64,000 nucleotides of DNA from UBA6197 sp047638075 (GTDB lineage Bacteria; Pseudomonadota; Alphaproteobacteria; Rhodobacterales; Rhodobacteraceae), in NCBI RefSeq assembly GCF_047638075.1, contig NZ_JBLJBV010000021.1, positions 1 through 64,000 of the forward strand, given 5' to 3'. The position numbers and the translations under genes were made by a program. This document shows, in pieces, positions 16,490 to 24,811 of this stretch. The notes below the pieces were generated by a model. That model did no database searches. It worked only from the letters and a program-made list of their open reading frames with translations, and was not told where the DNA came from. Within the stretch, counting starts at the first letter, position 1. Each line of letters begins with the position of its first letter.

Positions 16490-17159
16490 TTTCAAGCTTG
16501 GCCTTATATGTGCTGATATTTCCGATCGGGCAGTCAAATGGCAGCTTTGGCCCTAGCCTTGGGTCGAAATTCTGAGCGCGCTTTGCGGCTTTTGGCGTTT
16601 TCAGTTGTCTGTCAGTTGGCCAGATCGGCACCAGTGAGTTTTCGTCTGTTTCATGAAAAACTGTTACCGCGTCGCATGCGTGTATCAACAAGAATATACG
16701 CCTGATCGCGTTTTTTCGATCTTCCCGTTTTGCGCTTCTAACTTTTGCGCTTCTCGGCCTGTAACTGGCTGATTGAGGCGGGGTCTTGGCGTGCTGAAGT
16801 CACCCACAATTTCCAACAAATCGACAGCTTGACGGGGCTGGCCATCCTGCGGGCAGGTTAATATGAGACTGCAAGATCCGACCAGAGCCCGGAGAGAATT
16901 TTGATAAATCCTGGCCGCTGTAGCCCAGGCCAACCTATTGCAAAACCACGATTGGGGCGGTTTTCGGATCTGTCCGCATCCGGCACCGTCTAGCGGCAAG
17001 AGGGATTGCCCGCAGCAATGCCTTGAATTCGACTCCGGTCAGGGCAGAATCGGAGTTGCCATGATAAAGATGGTGCGCATGCGTGACAGGTTGGGGGGTG
17101 GCAATACTTCGTATTCCCACTTTATCCACAGCCCCCGCTCTGTTGCCCAGATTACCGGG
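16490..17159. other. 670-bp intergenic stretch with a 12-bp direct repeat
   Basis: I see no supported gene here; the frames on both strands lack binding sites, family motifs and consistent codon use. The part next to the fusion gene is AT-rich and likely holds its promoter. TTTTGCGCTTCT occurs at 16728-16739 and 16743-16754, a 15-base period, about 240 bases before the fusion gene. The rest, 16860-17150, has coding-like GC but no recognisable product and may be a decayed gene. Confidence 0.5.
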
Positions 17160-17465
17160 CTAGTTCGTGCACTGATAGGTTTTCGTGACGTTGTAAACAT
17201 CGCAGCCACCGTATCCGCCAGTCAGGCATGTGCGCCGGCTACCTTCAAATGGGTCGGCCCTTCTGTAACCCCAGGCATTGCAGCGTTTGGTCGCAGACCG
17301 CAAAGCCTGCTCCCAGTCAACCTTGGACACTTCAAGCGAGCTTTCTGTATAGCCCATTTCAACCGTTCCATCGGCGCGGCTGCCACCAATCGGCAGGGCA
17401 TCCCGCTGCACTTCGCAGCCACTGAGCGCGAGAATCCCCAGTGTAAGGATCATGATTTTTTTCAT
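17160..17465 (-). CDS. YecR-like lipoprotein
   Basis: The ATG at 17465 follows GGAGA at a spacing of seven bases. The product (101 aa) starts MKKIMILTLGILALSGCEVQ, a lipoprotein signal with the modified Cys at residue 17. The mature part matches the YecR pattern: GGSRADGTVEMGYT, a VDWEQAL segment, KRCNAWGYRRADPF and VTKTYQCTN, with paired cysteines. E. coli yecR is controlled with the flagellar genes, but its role is not established. Here the gene is 94 bases downstream of another lipoprotein gene on the same strand. Confidence 0.8.
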   Translation of the reverse strand: MKKIMILTLGILALSGCEVQRDALPIGGSRADGTVEMGYTESSLEVSKVDWEQALRSATKRCNAWGYRRADPFEGSRRTCLTGGYGGCDVYNVTKTYQCTN

Positions 17466-17559
17466 AAATAATCTCCGGTAATCAGGTAAAACATAAATGC
17501 TCCACCATGGTGACCAAAGCGTGGCGCATGTGTGTTGAAAACGGTTTTTGCCGCCCGCT

Positions 17560-18192
17560 TCAGCCCCCGGCGCGGGTAAAGTCGGTGCGGTTGTCGGCAC
17601 CAAGCCCAAGCCAGCCTGCGGTGGTGCGGGTCAGATGCGCAACAATGGCGACGCGCTGCGTCAAGCCGCGCTTTTCAGCCTCAACTGCGGCGGCACCGGT
17701 TTTGCCGGGAAAATCCGCCTGGATATACTGCGGCGCAAGCAGTTCTTGCCCTGTGCGGGCATCGACCACCTGCACGGTATAACGGATGTCATGAACACCG
17801 GTTCCTGCGGGGGCAGATCTGCGCGCCTTTTTGTTCAGCGCGTGGAACTTTGAAACCGTGACTTGAAACCGGACCGGACGGCTGCCGCGCAGGCCCGTTG
17901 CCCCGGCGGTGATCCCTTCCTTGACGATCCAGCCGACTTGCGCGCGCCGATCCCCAAGGGGCTCTTCCTGCCAGACGATATCCGCCCTTGGGACATAACT
18001 TTTGATGTCCTCTGACACGCTAAGCGTTTGCGGGACCGTCACGTTAACCGCGGCAAGCCGCCAGTCGCGCGCCTGTTCCGGCACCGGCTCATACTCGGTT
18101 GCCCAGTTCGACCCGCAGGCAGCAAGGGCGGTTGTCATGGCTGTCGCCAGCAAAAGAAAGCTGCGGCGGCCGAGCGCGGAGGGTGTGGTCAT
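17560..18192 (-). CDS. Predicted lipoprotein with Tat-like signal (DUF6778-like)
   Basis: The start at 18192 has AAGG upstream and gives MTTPSALGRRSFLLLATAMT, followed by ALAAC as lipobox. The GRRSFLL stretch resembles a twin-arginine motif, so export of a folded lipoprotein is possible. The mature 180 residues have a beta-rich pattern: VNVTVPQTLSVSEDIKSYVP near residue 48 and RYTVQVVDARTG near 137. This layout fits what I recall of an uncharacterised Rhodobacteraceae lipoprotein family (DUF6778); that label is from memory. It is probably cotranscribed with the YecR-like gene. Confidence 0.65.
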   Translation of the reverse strand: MTTPSALGRRSFLLLATAMTTALAACGSNWATEYEPVPEQARDWRLAAVNVTVPQTLSVSEDIKSYVPRADIVWQEEPLGDRRAQVGWIVKEGITAGATGLRGSRPVRFQVTVSKFHALNKKARRSAPAGTGVHDIRYTVQVVDARTGQELLAPQYIQADFPGKTGAAAVEAEKRGLTQRVAIVAHLTRTTAGWLGLGADNRTDFTRAGG

Positions 18193-18303
18193 GTCAAAAG
18201 CCTTGTCGCTATGAATTTTCAAACGTGCAGATCATAGCTGCACAGGCCGCTTACGCCAACGGTTTCCAACGCTAAAACAACAGGGTGAAGATTCTCTTTA
18301 CAA

Positions 18304-19896
18304 TCAAACCATCATTTCCTTCGTGGCGGTCAGCTTCAACTCGGGAAAATCGCGTTGGATTCGGTCGATATCCCATTGCAGACGCGTCAGAAACACCGCG
18401 TCCCCATCACTGTCAGTGGCGATATGCTGCTTGTTGATGTTCACCAACCGCTCCACTTCTTGTTTGGGTCCGGAAACCCAACGCGCCGAGGTGAACTGGC
18501 TTGACTCGAACCGCACCGGCAGCCCGTATTCCAACTCGATCCGCGAGGCGAGAACCTCAAACTGAAGCGAGCCGACAACGCCGACGATGAACCCCGACCC
18601 GATCATCGGTTTGAACACCTTGGCGGCACCTTCCTCGGCAAATTGCAGCAGCGCCTTGTCCAGATGCTTGGCCTTCAGCGGATCCAACGCGCGCACCGTC
18701 TGCAAAAGCTCGGGCGCGAAGGAGGGGATACCGGTGAAACGCAGCAGTTCGCCCTCGGTCAGCGCGTCGCCAATCCGCAACTGCCCGTGGTTCGGAATGC
18801 CGATGATGTCGCCGGCCCAGGCCTCTTCGGCCAGTTCCCGGTCGGCGGCCAGAAACAGCACAGGATTGGTCACCGCCATCTGCTTTTTGCTGCGCACATG
18901 GGTCAGCTTCATGCCGCGTTCAAAATGCCCCGAGGCAAGACGCACAAAGGCCACCCGGTCGCGATGCTTGGGGTCCATGTTGGCCTGTACCTTGAACACG
19001 AATCCCGTAACGGTGGGTTCTTCGGGGCGGATCGTGCGGTCAGCATGCTGCGGCTGCGGCTCGGGGCCGTGTTCGCCCATCCCATCCATCAGTTCCTTCA
19101 CCCCGAACGAATTGATCGCCGAGCCAAACCAGATGGGCGTCAGGTGCCCTTCCAAAAAGGACTGTCGGTCAAAGGCCGGCAGCAGTTCGCGCGCCATCTC
19201 CAACTCTTCGCGCAGCTTTGCAAGCTGACCTGCGGGGATGTGCTTTTCCAGTTCCGGGTCATCCAGACCGTTGATCTTGATGCTTTCGGCGACGCGGTTA
19301 CGGTCGGCGCGGTCCATCAGTTCCAACCGATCATGCAAGATGTCGTAACACCCTAGAAAATCACGCCCCATGCCGATCGGCCAGCTGGCAGGTGCCACGT
19401 CGATCGCCAGATTTTCCTGTATTTCGTCAATAATCTCAAATGTATCGCGGCTTTCGCGGTCCATCTTGTTGCAAAAGGTCAAGATCGGCAGATCACGCAG
19501 ACGGCACACCTCAAAGAGCTTGCGGGTCTGGCTTTCGACACCTTTTGCGCCGTCAATCACCATGATCGCGGCATCCACGGCCGTCAGCGTGCGGTAGGTA
19601 TCTTCCGAAAAATCCGAGTGCCCGGGCGTGTCGACCAGATTGAACCGGTAACGGCGAAAATCAAAGCTCATCGCTGAGGCAGAAACCGAAATCCCGCGGT
19701 CCTGCTCCATCTTCATGAAGTCGGACCGGGTGCGCCGCGCCTCGCCCTTGGCGCGCACCTGGCCCGCCATCTGGATCGCTCCACCAAACAGCAGAAACTT
19801 TTCGGTCAGCGTGGTTTTTCCAGCGTCGGGATGCGAAATGATCGCAAAGGTCCGGCGGCGGGCAATTTCGGGCGGGAGGGATGAGGTCTGGTTCAT
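18304..19896 (-). CDS. prfC: Peptide chain release factor 3
   Basis: RF3 is a ribosomal GTPase that recycles RF1 and RF2 after peptide release. The 530-residue protein has AIISHPDAGKTTLTEK (G1), the effector stretch EQDRGISVSASAMSF, NLVDTPGHSDFSEDTYR (G3) and TFCNKMDRESRD (G4). The C-terminal half has the RF3-specific LPVRFESSQFTSARWVSG. The start at 19896 is placed at MNQTSSLPPEIARRRTFA; twelve upstream codons in frame do not look conserved. Length matches the family (about 530). It is divergent to nothing obvious and single. Confidence 0.95.
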   Translation of the reverse strand: MNQTSSLPPEIARRRTFAIISHPDAGKTTLTEKFLLFGGAIQMAGQVRAKGEARRTRSDFMKMEQDRGISVSASAMSFDFRRYRFNLVDTPGHSDFSEDTYRTLTAVDAAIMVIDGAKGVESQTRKLFEVCRLRDLPILTFCNKMDRESRDTFEIIDEIQENLAIDVAPASWPIGMGRDFLGCYDILHDRLELMDRADRNRVAESIKINGLDDPELEKHIPAGQLAKLREELEMARELLPAFDRQSFLEGHLTPIWFGSAINSFGVKELMDGMGEHGPEPQPQHADRTIRPEEPTVTGFVFKVQANMDPKHRDRVAFVRLASGHFERGMKLTHVRSKKQMAVTNPVLFLAADRELAEEAWAGDIIGIPNHGQLRIGDALTEGELLRFTGIPSFAPELLQTVRALDPLKAKHLDKALLQFAEEGAAKVFKPMIGSGFIVGVVGSLQFEVLASRIELEYGLPVRFESSQFTSARWVSGPKQEVERLVNINKQHIATDSDGDAVFLTRLQWDIDRIQRDFPELKLTATKEMMV

Positions 19897-19977
19897 GGCG
19901 CGGGGTTTATCTGCTGCGCCGGTCTGGCGCAATCACCCACAATGCCCGCCGCCGTTAACAATCACCCCTATCGGCGG

Positions 19978-20060
19978 CTTTTTTTTGGCGTAAATACTCA
20001 CCGGGGGGAGGCCGCAGGCCGGGGGGCGGTCAGCCCCCCTCTACTCCGGTCCCGTCTTCG
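19978..20060. repeat. Palindromic repeat, family copy 2 (one arm)
   Basis: CTTTTTTTTGGCGTAAATACTC begins at 19978 and is nearly identical to copy 3 at 23281; the matching right arm is missing. Instead GGGGGGCGG near 20021 can pair with the C-rich tract at about 20033. It lies between the upstream side of prfC and the 3' end of the Hint-domain gene. Confidence 0.6.
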
Positions 20061-20061
20061 G

Positions 20062-21075
20062 TCAGTCGGTTTTGCGAAACAGCTTGTCACGGGTGGCGCT
20101 ATCGATCAGCTCTGGCCCCGCCTCGGTGCCAAGATGCGGTTGGTGGGTCAGGCCCGGCAGGTGGGCGCGCACCTCTGCTGCCAACTCATCGGGCAAAAGG
20201 CTCAGCGTGGTATCGCTGACCAAAAGGCTTTCGCAGGGAATACCTTCGGCATAGACAATCTCGTGGCGGTCAAAGACCAGCGCGTAATAATTGATATAAC
20301 CGCCCTCGCGCCGCCAGACATGACTACCATCCACCAGATATTTGGCCTGCACCAGAATCTCTGCGGTCTGGCCAATTCGCTGCGCACCGCGCCGATAAAG
20401 AAATATCCGGTGATGCGGGCTGACCACCAGATCACCCTCATTGCCCAGCGTGCCCGCTGAAATCACCACCGGCGCGAATGACCCCAGCGCGCGCAGCGTC
20501 GCCTTGGCCACCAGTCGAACGGGTTGCGGCCCGGAATCGCGGGTCAGCACCATATCGCCAGGGATCAGCATTTCAATCGGGCGCTGCATTCCACCTGCCA
20601 GCGTGATCATCGTGCCGGTGGTAAAGGCAATGCAGATCAGGTCTGACAGACGCACTGTCCCCGGATCCTCATGCACTTCGATCAACGTATACTCGGTGCG
20701 TGGCGCCATAGGGGTCATGGGCAGCGCATAAAGATCGTGGGTTTTTCCATGCTGAATCATTAGAATATCCACGATATCGCCATCAGCGGCCATCATCACA
20801 TGACGGCCAACCAGCGTGACAGGGTCACCGGCCTGGCCAATTTGTGAACCGGGCGCAACAGTCTGCTCGCGTACAGTGTCAGTCGGGGGCGCGGAATGCA
20901 GCATCAGCGTCATGCTTTGCGCTGCGCGGTCAAGCTGATAAATGTCGCCACGTTCGCATAGCCCGGCCAGGTTCAGCCCGTCGCCCTGATTGGCCCCCGA
21001 TGTCACCCGGACCGCATCGGCCGCAAAAACATGTGTGACTGTGACGGGTGGTAGGGCGGGGGCGTTCGTAGGCAT
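20062..21075 (-). CDS. Hint-domain (Hedgehog/intein-type) protein, 337 aa
   Basis: The first 165 residues form a beta-rich region (VTVTHVFAADAVRVTSGANQ, VTLVGRHVMMAADGD). From about residue 170 comes a Hint domain: CIAFTTGTMITLAGGMQRPI (candidate autoprocessing Cys followed by the conserved T-x-I-x-T pattern), MLIPGDMVLTRDSGPQPV, SPHHRIFL and QAKYLVDGSHVWRREG. Such proteins are numerous in roseobacters, often large and secreted, with unproven autocatalytic processing. The ATG at 21075 is chosen because residues before it lack conservation. No secretion system lies nearby. Confidence 0.8.
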   Translation of the reverse strand: MPTNAPALPPVTVTHVFAADAVRVTSGANQGDGLNLAGLCERGDIYQLDRAAQSMTLMLHSAPPTDTVREQTVAPGSQIGQAGDPVTLVGRHVMMAADGDIVDILMIQHGKTHDLYALPMTPMAPRTEYTLIEVHEDPGTVRLSDLICIAFTTGTMITLAGGMQRPIEMLIPGDMVLTRDSGPQPVRLVAKATLRALGSFAPVVISAGTLGNEGDLVVSPHHRIFLYRRGAQRIGQTAEILVQAKYLVDGSHVWRREGGYINYYALVFDRHEIVYAEGIPCESLLVSDTTLSLLPDELAAEVRAHLPGLTHQPHLGTEAGPELIDSATRDKLFRKTD

Positions 21076-21281
21076 CGTTGCCAAAGTCCTGTGCAAGCCA
21101 AGTGTATGTCCGGCAATCCGGCTTGGGTGGGGTGTAAACCAAATCAATTGCCTTTGGGTAAAGTAATTCAATAATCTTGGGCTTACCCTTGCGGCGGCCC
21201 TTTTGCGCCATTACCGGCGCAACAGAGGGTCCGGGTACGGAATGATAGCCCAATTCGGGCATGACTATGAAGGAGTGGACG

Positions 21282-22061
21282 ATGGATCTGGGAATCGCGG
21301 GCAAACGTGCCTTGGTTTGTGCCGCCTCGAAAGGGTTGGGGCGCGGTTCCGCCGAGGCGCTGGCCGAAGCAGGCGTTTCGCTGGTGATCAATGCGCGCAC
21401 GCCGGGGCCGCTGGAACAGGCCGCAGCCGACATTGCCGCGCGTCACGGTGTCAGCGTGGTGCCGGTTGCCGCCGATATCACAACCGCGGAAGGGCGCGCC
21501 AGGGTTTTGACGGCCGCAGGCGATGTGGATATTTTGGTAACCAATGCCGGTGGGCCGCCGCCGGGCCTGTGGTCGGACTGGTCGCGCGACGATTTCATCA
21601 AGGCGTTGGATGCCAATATGCTGACGCCGATTGCGCTGATGCAGGCGTGCCTTCCGGGAATGATGGCGCGGGGCTGGGGGCGGGTGGTCAATATCACCTC
21701 GCAATCGGTGAAATCACCGATTGGCGTGCTGGGTCTGTCAAACTCGGCGCGGGCCGGGTTGACGGGCTTTGTCGCGGGCACGGCGCGACAGGTGGCTGCC
21801 TCGGGTGTGTGCATCAACAATCTGCTGCCGGGCATCCACGCGACCGACCGGGCGCTGGCGCTGGATGGGGGCGTGGCCACGGCGCAAGGCATCACCCTTG
21901 AGGCGGCGGCGGCACAGCGTCAGGCAACCATCCCCGCCCGCCGCTATGGCACCGCAGCAGAATTCGGCGCGGCCTGTGCCTTTTTGTGTTCCGCCCATGC
22001 CGGGTTCATTGTCGGGCAGAATATCTTGCTGGATGGGGGCGGGTTCAATTCGACAATGTGA
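21282..22061 (+). CDS. SDR-family oxidoreductase lacking the catalytic Tyr
   Basis: The 259-residue protein has a Rossmann cofactor site (KRALVCAASKGLGRG, residue 8 on), the adenine-pocket region NARTPG, NITSQSVKSPIGVLGLSNSA with the family Ser, and a C-terminal VGQNILLDGGG. Where classical members have Tyr-x-x-x-Lys, this one reads LSNSARAG, so the catalytic Tyr and Lys are not there. This matches a known divergent group of FabG-like SDRs. Substrate and even activity are unclear. AAGGAG precedes the ATG at 21282. It lies 96 bases upstream of an ABC ATPase gene and may be cotranscribed with it. Confidence 0.85.
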   Translation: MDLGIAGKRALVCAASKGLGRGSAEALAEAGVSLVINARTPGPLEQAAADIAARHGVSVVPVAADITTAEGRARVLTAAGDVDILVTNAGGPPPGLWSDWSRDDFIKALDANMLTPIALMQACLPGMMARGWGRVVNITSQSVKSPIGVLGLSNSARAGLTGFVAGTARQVAASGVCINNLLPGIHATDRALALDGGVATAQGITLEAAAAQRQATIPARRYGTAAEFGAACAFLCSAHAGFIVGQNILLDGGGFNSTM

Positions 22062-22157
22062 CCGGGCCGGGTGGCTTGCAAGACGGGGGCGGGGCTGGTA
22101 TCGCACGGTGCCGAAGGGCGCTAAGTTGACTGAATTGATCGGAATGACCGCGTGACC

Positions 22158-23273
22158 ATGCCCTCGCCCGAGAGCGTCCAACAAACGGGCCGCGATGCAC
22201 CTCCCCGGCTTGAGGTGCAAAATCTGATCCGCCGTTTTGACGCGCAGGCGGTGGTCGATGATGTGTCCTTCAGGATTCCGTCGGGGCAGGTGACGTGCCT
22301 GCTGGGCCCGTCGGGCTGCGGCAAATCCACCACGCTGCGGATCATCGCGGGCGTCGACATGCAAGACAGCGGCCAGATTTATGTTGACGGCCGGCTGGTG
22401 TGCGACACGGTATTCAGGGTGCCGCCGGAACGTCGCGCCATCGGGCTGATGTTTCAGGATTTCGCCCTGTTTCCGCATCTGTCGGTTGCCGAAAACGTCG
22501 CCTTCGGGCTGCACGGCACCCGCGCCGAAAAGCGCGCCCGTGTGGCCGATCTGCTGGAACGGGTTCACCTTGAAGACCATATCGACAGCTACCCCCATGC
22601 GCTGTCGGGTGGCGAACAACAACGTGTGGCGCTCGCACGCGCGCTTGCGCCGAATCCGCGTATCCTACTGATGGATGAACCTTTTTCCGGCCTGGATGAG
22701 CGCCTGCGCGACGGTATTCGCGACGAGACATTGGCCCTGTTGAAGGAGGAGGGCACCGCCGTGTTGCTGGTCACCCACGAGCCGCATGAGGCAATGCGGA
22801 TGGCCGATCAGATCTTGCTGATGCGGGCCGGCAAAATCGTGCAGCGCGGCGCGCCCTACAACCTTTATAACGCCCCGGTCGACCGCGCAGCGGCGGCGTT
22901 CTTTTCCGATGTGAACATCTTGCGCACGCGGGTGCGGGGCGCGCTTTGCGATACCCCCTTCGGGCAATTCCTGATGCCGGGCCAACCCGACGATACCGAG
23001 GTTGAGATCGTCATCCGCCCGCAACACCTGAAAATTGACTTCGACCGCAACGGTCGCGGCCCTAACCCGACGCCACAAGACGGAACAGCCGCCCGTGCCT
23101 GCGTCGAGCGCGCCCGCTTCATGGGGCGCGAAAGCCTGATCGAGTATCGTATGGACTTCGACGGATCGGTCTTGAAGGTGACGGTGCCAAATGTCTTTCT
23201 ACCCAATCCCGGCACGCCAATGTGGTTGACGATCCGCCGCGATCGCTGCTTTGTCTTTCCGGCCAAAGACTGA
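22158..23273 (+). CDS. ABC transporter ATP-binding protein, FbpC/PotA type
   Basis: The ATPase domain (residues about 18-235) has LLGPSGCGKSTTLR (Walker A), LMFQDFALFPHLSV (Q-loop), LSGGEQQRVALARALAPN (signature) and RILLMDEPFSGLD (Walker B). The remaining 130 residues form the TOBE-type regulatory tail of importer ATPases. The best resemblance is to ferric-iron or similar importer ATPases (FbpC). No permease or binding-protein gene is adjacent, so it is an orphan that would have to serve components encoded elsewhere. Starts at 22152 (GTG) and 22158 (ATG) are both possible; the ATG is used. Confidence 0.88.
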   Translation: MPSPESVQQTGRDAPPRLEVQNLIRRFDAQAVVDDVSFRIPSGQVTCLLGPSGCGKSTTLRIIAGVDMQDSGQIYVDGRLVCDTVFRVPPERRAIGLMFQDFALFPHLSVAENVAFGLHGTRAEKRARVADLLERVHLEDHIDSYPHALSGGEQQRVALARALAPNPRILLMDEPFSGLDERLRDGIRDETLALLKEEGTAVLLVTHEPHEAMRMADQILLMRAGKIVQRGAPYNLYNAPVDRAAAAFFSDVNILRTRVRGALCDTPFGQFLMPGQPDDTEVEIVIRPQHLKIDFDRNGRGPNPTPQDGTAARACVERARFMGRESLIEYRMDFDGSVLKVTVPNVFLPNPGTPMWLTIRRDRCFVFPAKD

Positions 23274-23280
23274 CCCATTC

Positions 23281-23314
23281 GCTTTTTTTTGGCGTAAATA
23301 CTCCCGCCGGAGGC
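23281..23314. repeat. Palindromic repeat, family copy 3 (left arm)
   Basis: GCTTTTTTTTGGCGTAAATA starts at 23281 and continues CTCCCGCCGGAGGC, the same order as copy 4 at 37969. The right arm is absent. CCGCCGG is part of a short palindrome. It starts eight bases after the ABC ATPase stop codon and may help end that transcript. Confidence 0.65.
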
Positions 23315-23459
23315 CCAACAGAACAGACCCCCCTACGCTGAAGTCCTGGCGCTTTCAGTCGTGGCAGCGCACTTTTGCGGCGCGGGCAGGCCGTGGCCCC
23401 ATTTTCATTTGGCATTTCCAGCGCGGCACGTTTAGCCTCTTTTGAAACTGGAGGAAAAC

Positions 23460-24239
23460 ATGCTGCAAGCAGATGATAACGGGCCCTCGACGCTGCCGCA
23501 GGTGCAAGAGGTGCCGCTGGCTGCTATCGCGGATGTGTTGCGCGCTGGTTTGCGCGATTTCATGCGCGCCCCGGCCTTCGGTATTTTCTTCTCAACCGTC
23601 TATGTTGTTGGCGGGATGGTACTTTATCTTGTGGTTGCGATGGCAGGGCAGGAATGGTGGTTGATCCCCTTTGTTGTCGGGTTTCCGCTTTTGGCCCCTT
23701 TCGCGGCAATCGGCCTTTATGAAGTCAGTCGCCGCATTGAAACCGGTAAGCCGCTGTTTTGGCGCGAAGTTCTGGGCGTCATCTTTGCCCAGAAAGACCG
23801 CCAGATTCCGTCAATGTCGATGGTAATCCTGCTGATGTTCATGTTTTGGGTCTTTGTCGCCCATACCATATTTGCCCTGTTCATGGGGGTTGCCTCGTTG
23901 ACCAATATCACCTCGTCGCTGGGGGTTCTGATGACTGGCAACGGGCCGTTGATGCTTGCCATCGGCACGGGTATTGGCGCGGGTTTTGCCTTGGCGCTGT
24001 TTTCGTTTACCGTGGTTGGCCTACCGCTTTTGCTGGACCGGGAGGTTGATTTCATCACCGCAATCGTGACCAGCATCGAGGCGGTTCGGGCCAATCTTGT
24101 GACGATGGCGGCATGGGGCTGCACGATCGCAGGGCTTTTGTTTCTGGGCATGGTGCCGCTGTTTTGGGGGTTGTTTGTGGTGCTTCCGGTGCTGGGGCAT
24201 GCAAGCTGGCACATGTACCGCAGGCTCATGGCGGATTAA
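23460..24239 (+). CDS. DUF2189-family membrane protein
   Basis: The ATG at 23460 follows GGAGG at six bases. The 259-residue protein is mostly membrane helices, about six, separated by short charged loops. DUF2189 features are the N-terminal VPLAAIADVLRAGLRDFMRA, GFPLLAPFAAIGLYEVSRR near residues 80-98, and PLLLDREVDFITAIVTSIEA near residues 187-206. The family is common in alphaproteobacteria and has no known function. The gene stands alone; a minus-strand terminator for the next gene lies 20 bases after its stop and could serve both. Confidence 0.85.
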   Translation: MLQADDNGPSTLPQVQEVPLAAIADVLRAGLRDFMRAPAFGIFFSTVYVVGGMVLYLVVAMAGQEWWLIPFVVGFPLLAPFAAIGLYEVSRRIETGKPLFWREVLGVIFAQKDRQIPSMSMVILLMFMFWVFVAHTIFALFMGVASLTNITSSLGVLMTGNGPLMLAIGTGIGAGFALALFSFTVVGLPLLLDREVDFITAIVTSIEAVRANLVTMAAWGCTIAGLLFLGMVPLFWGLFVVLPVLGHASWHMYRRLMAD

Positions 24240-24252
24240 GCTGGGCCTGTTC

Positions 24253-24285
24253 AAAAAAAAGGGCGGGGCCGACTGGCCTCGCCCT
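24253..24285 (-). terminator. Rho-independent terminator of the bactofilin operon
   Basis: On the minus strand AGGGCGAGGCC pairs with GGCCCCGCCC with one mismatch, and the stem is followed directly by eight T residues (the A-run at 24253-24260). It lies about 30 bases after the bactofilin stop and is the clearest terminator in the window. Confidence 0.85.
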
Positions 24286-24313
24286 CACATCTGAAAGGTA
24301 TCGTGACGAAGGT

Positions 24314-24811
24314 TTATTGGCCCTCTGGCATGGGCGGCGCCAGTTTGGGCGTGCCGGTACCGTTCGACAACGGGTCATCCTGACGCTGGACTGAGCCTTC
24401 AAAATGTGCGCCCGATTCGATTGCGATTGTCTTGTGGACGATGTCGCCCTCGACCCGCGCGGTTGAGGTCAGCCGGACCTTAAGCCCGCGTACACGGCCG
24501 ACAACGCGGCCGTTTACAACCACGTCGTCAGCTATGATCTCACCGCGGATCGTCGCGCTTTCGCCAACTGTCAAAAGGTGCGCACGGATGTCACCCTCGA
24601 CAACGCCTTCCACCTGAATATCGCCTGTGGTCTTGATGTTGCCCGTGATCGTCAGATCTGACGACAGGACCGAGGCCGCAGCTTTGACGCGCGGTGCTGT
24701 GGGAACAAAATCCCCGGCGGACTTTGTCATCGTTCCGTCTGAGGTCTTGGATTTTTCAGTGTCGGCCGCAGCTTTTGGGCCGGGCTCATTTATTCTGCTT
24801 TTAGAAAACAT
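24314..24811 (-). CDS. Bactofilin, polymer-forming cytoskeletal protein
   Basis: Bactofilins build nucleotide-free filaments at the cytoplasmic face of the membrane and localise cell-wall enzymes. This 165-residue protein has a short disordered N-terminus, then a beta-helical core from SVLSSDLTITGNIKTTGDIQ to KTIAIESGAHFEGSVQRQDD, with regular six-residue hydrophobic periodicity, and a Pro-rich tail. Its start overlaps the end of the upstream M23 peptidase gene by eleven bases, an arrangement known for bactofilin partners. A strong terminator follows. Confidence 0.92.
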   Translation of the reverse strand: MFSKSRINEPGPKAAADTEKSKTSDGTMTKSAGDFVPTAPRVKAAASVLSSDLTITGNIKTTGDIQVEGVVEGDIRAHLLTVGESATIRGEIIADDVVVNGRVVGRVRGLKVRLTSTARVEGDIVHKTIAIESGAHFEGSVQRQDDPLSNGTGTPKLAPPMPEGQ

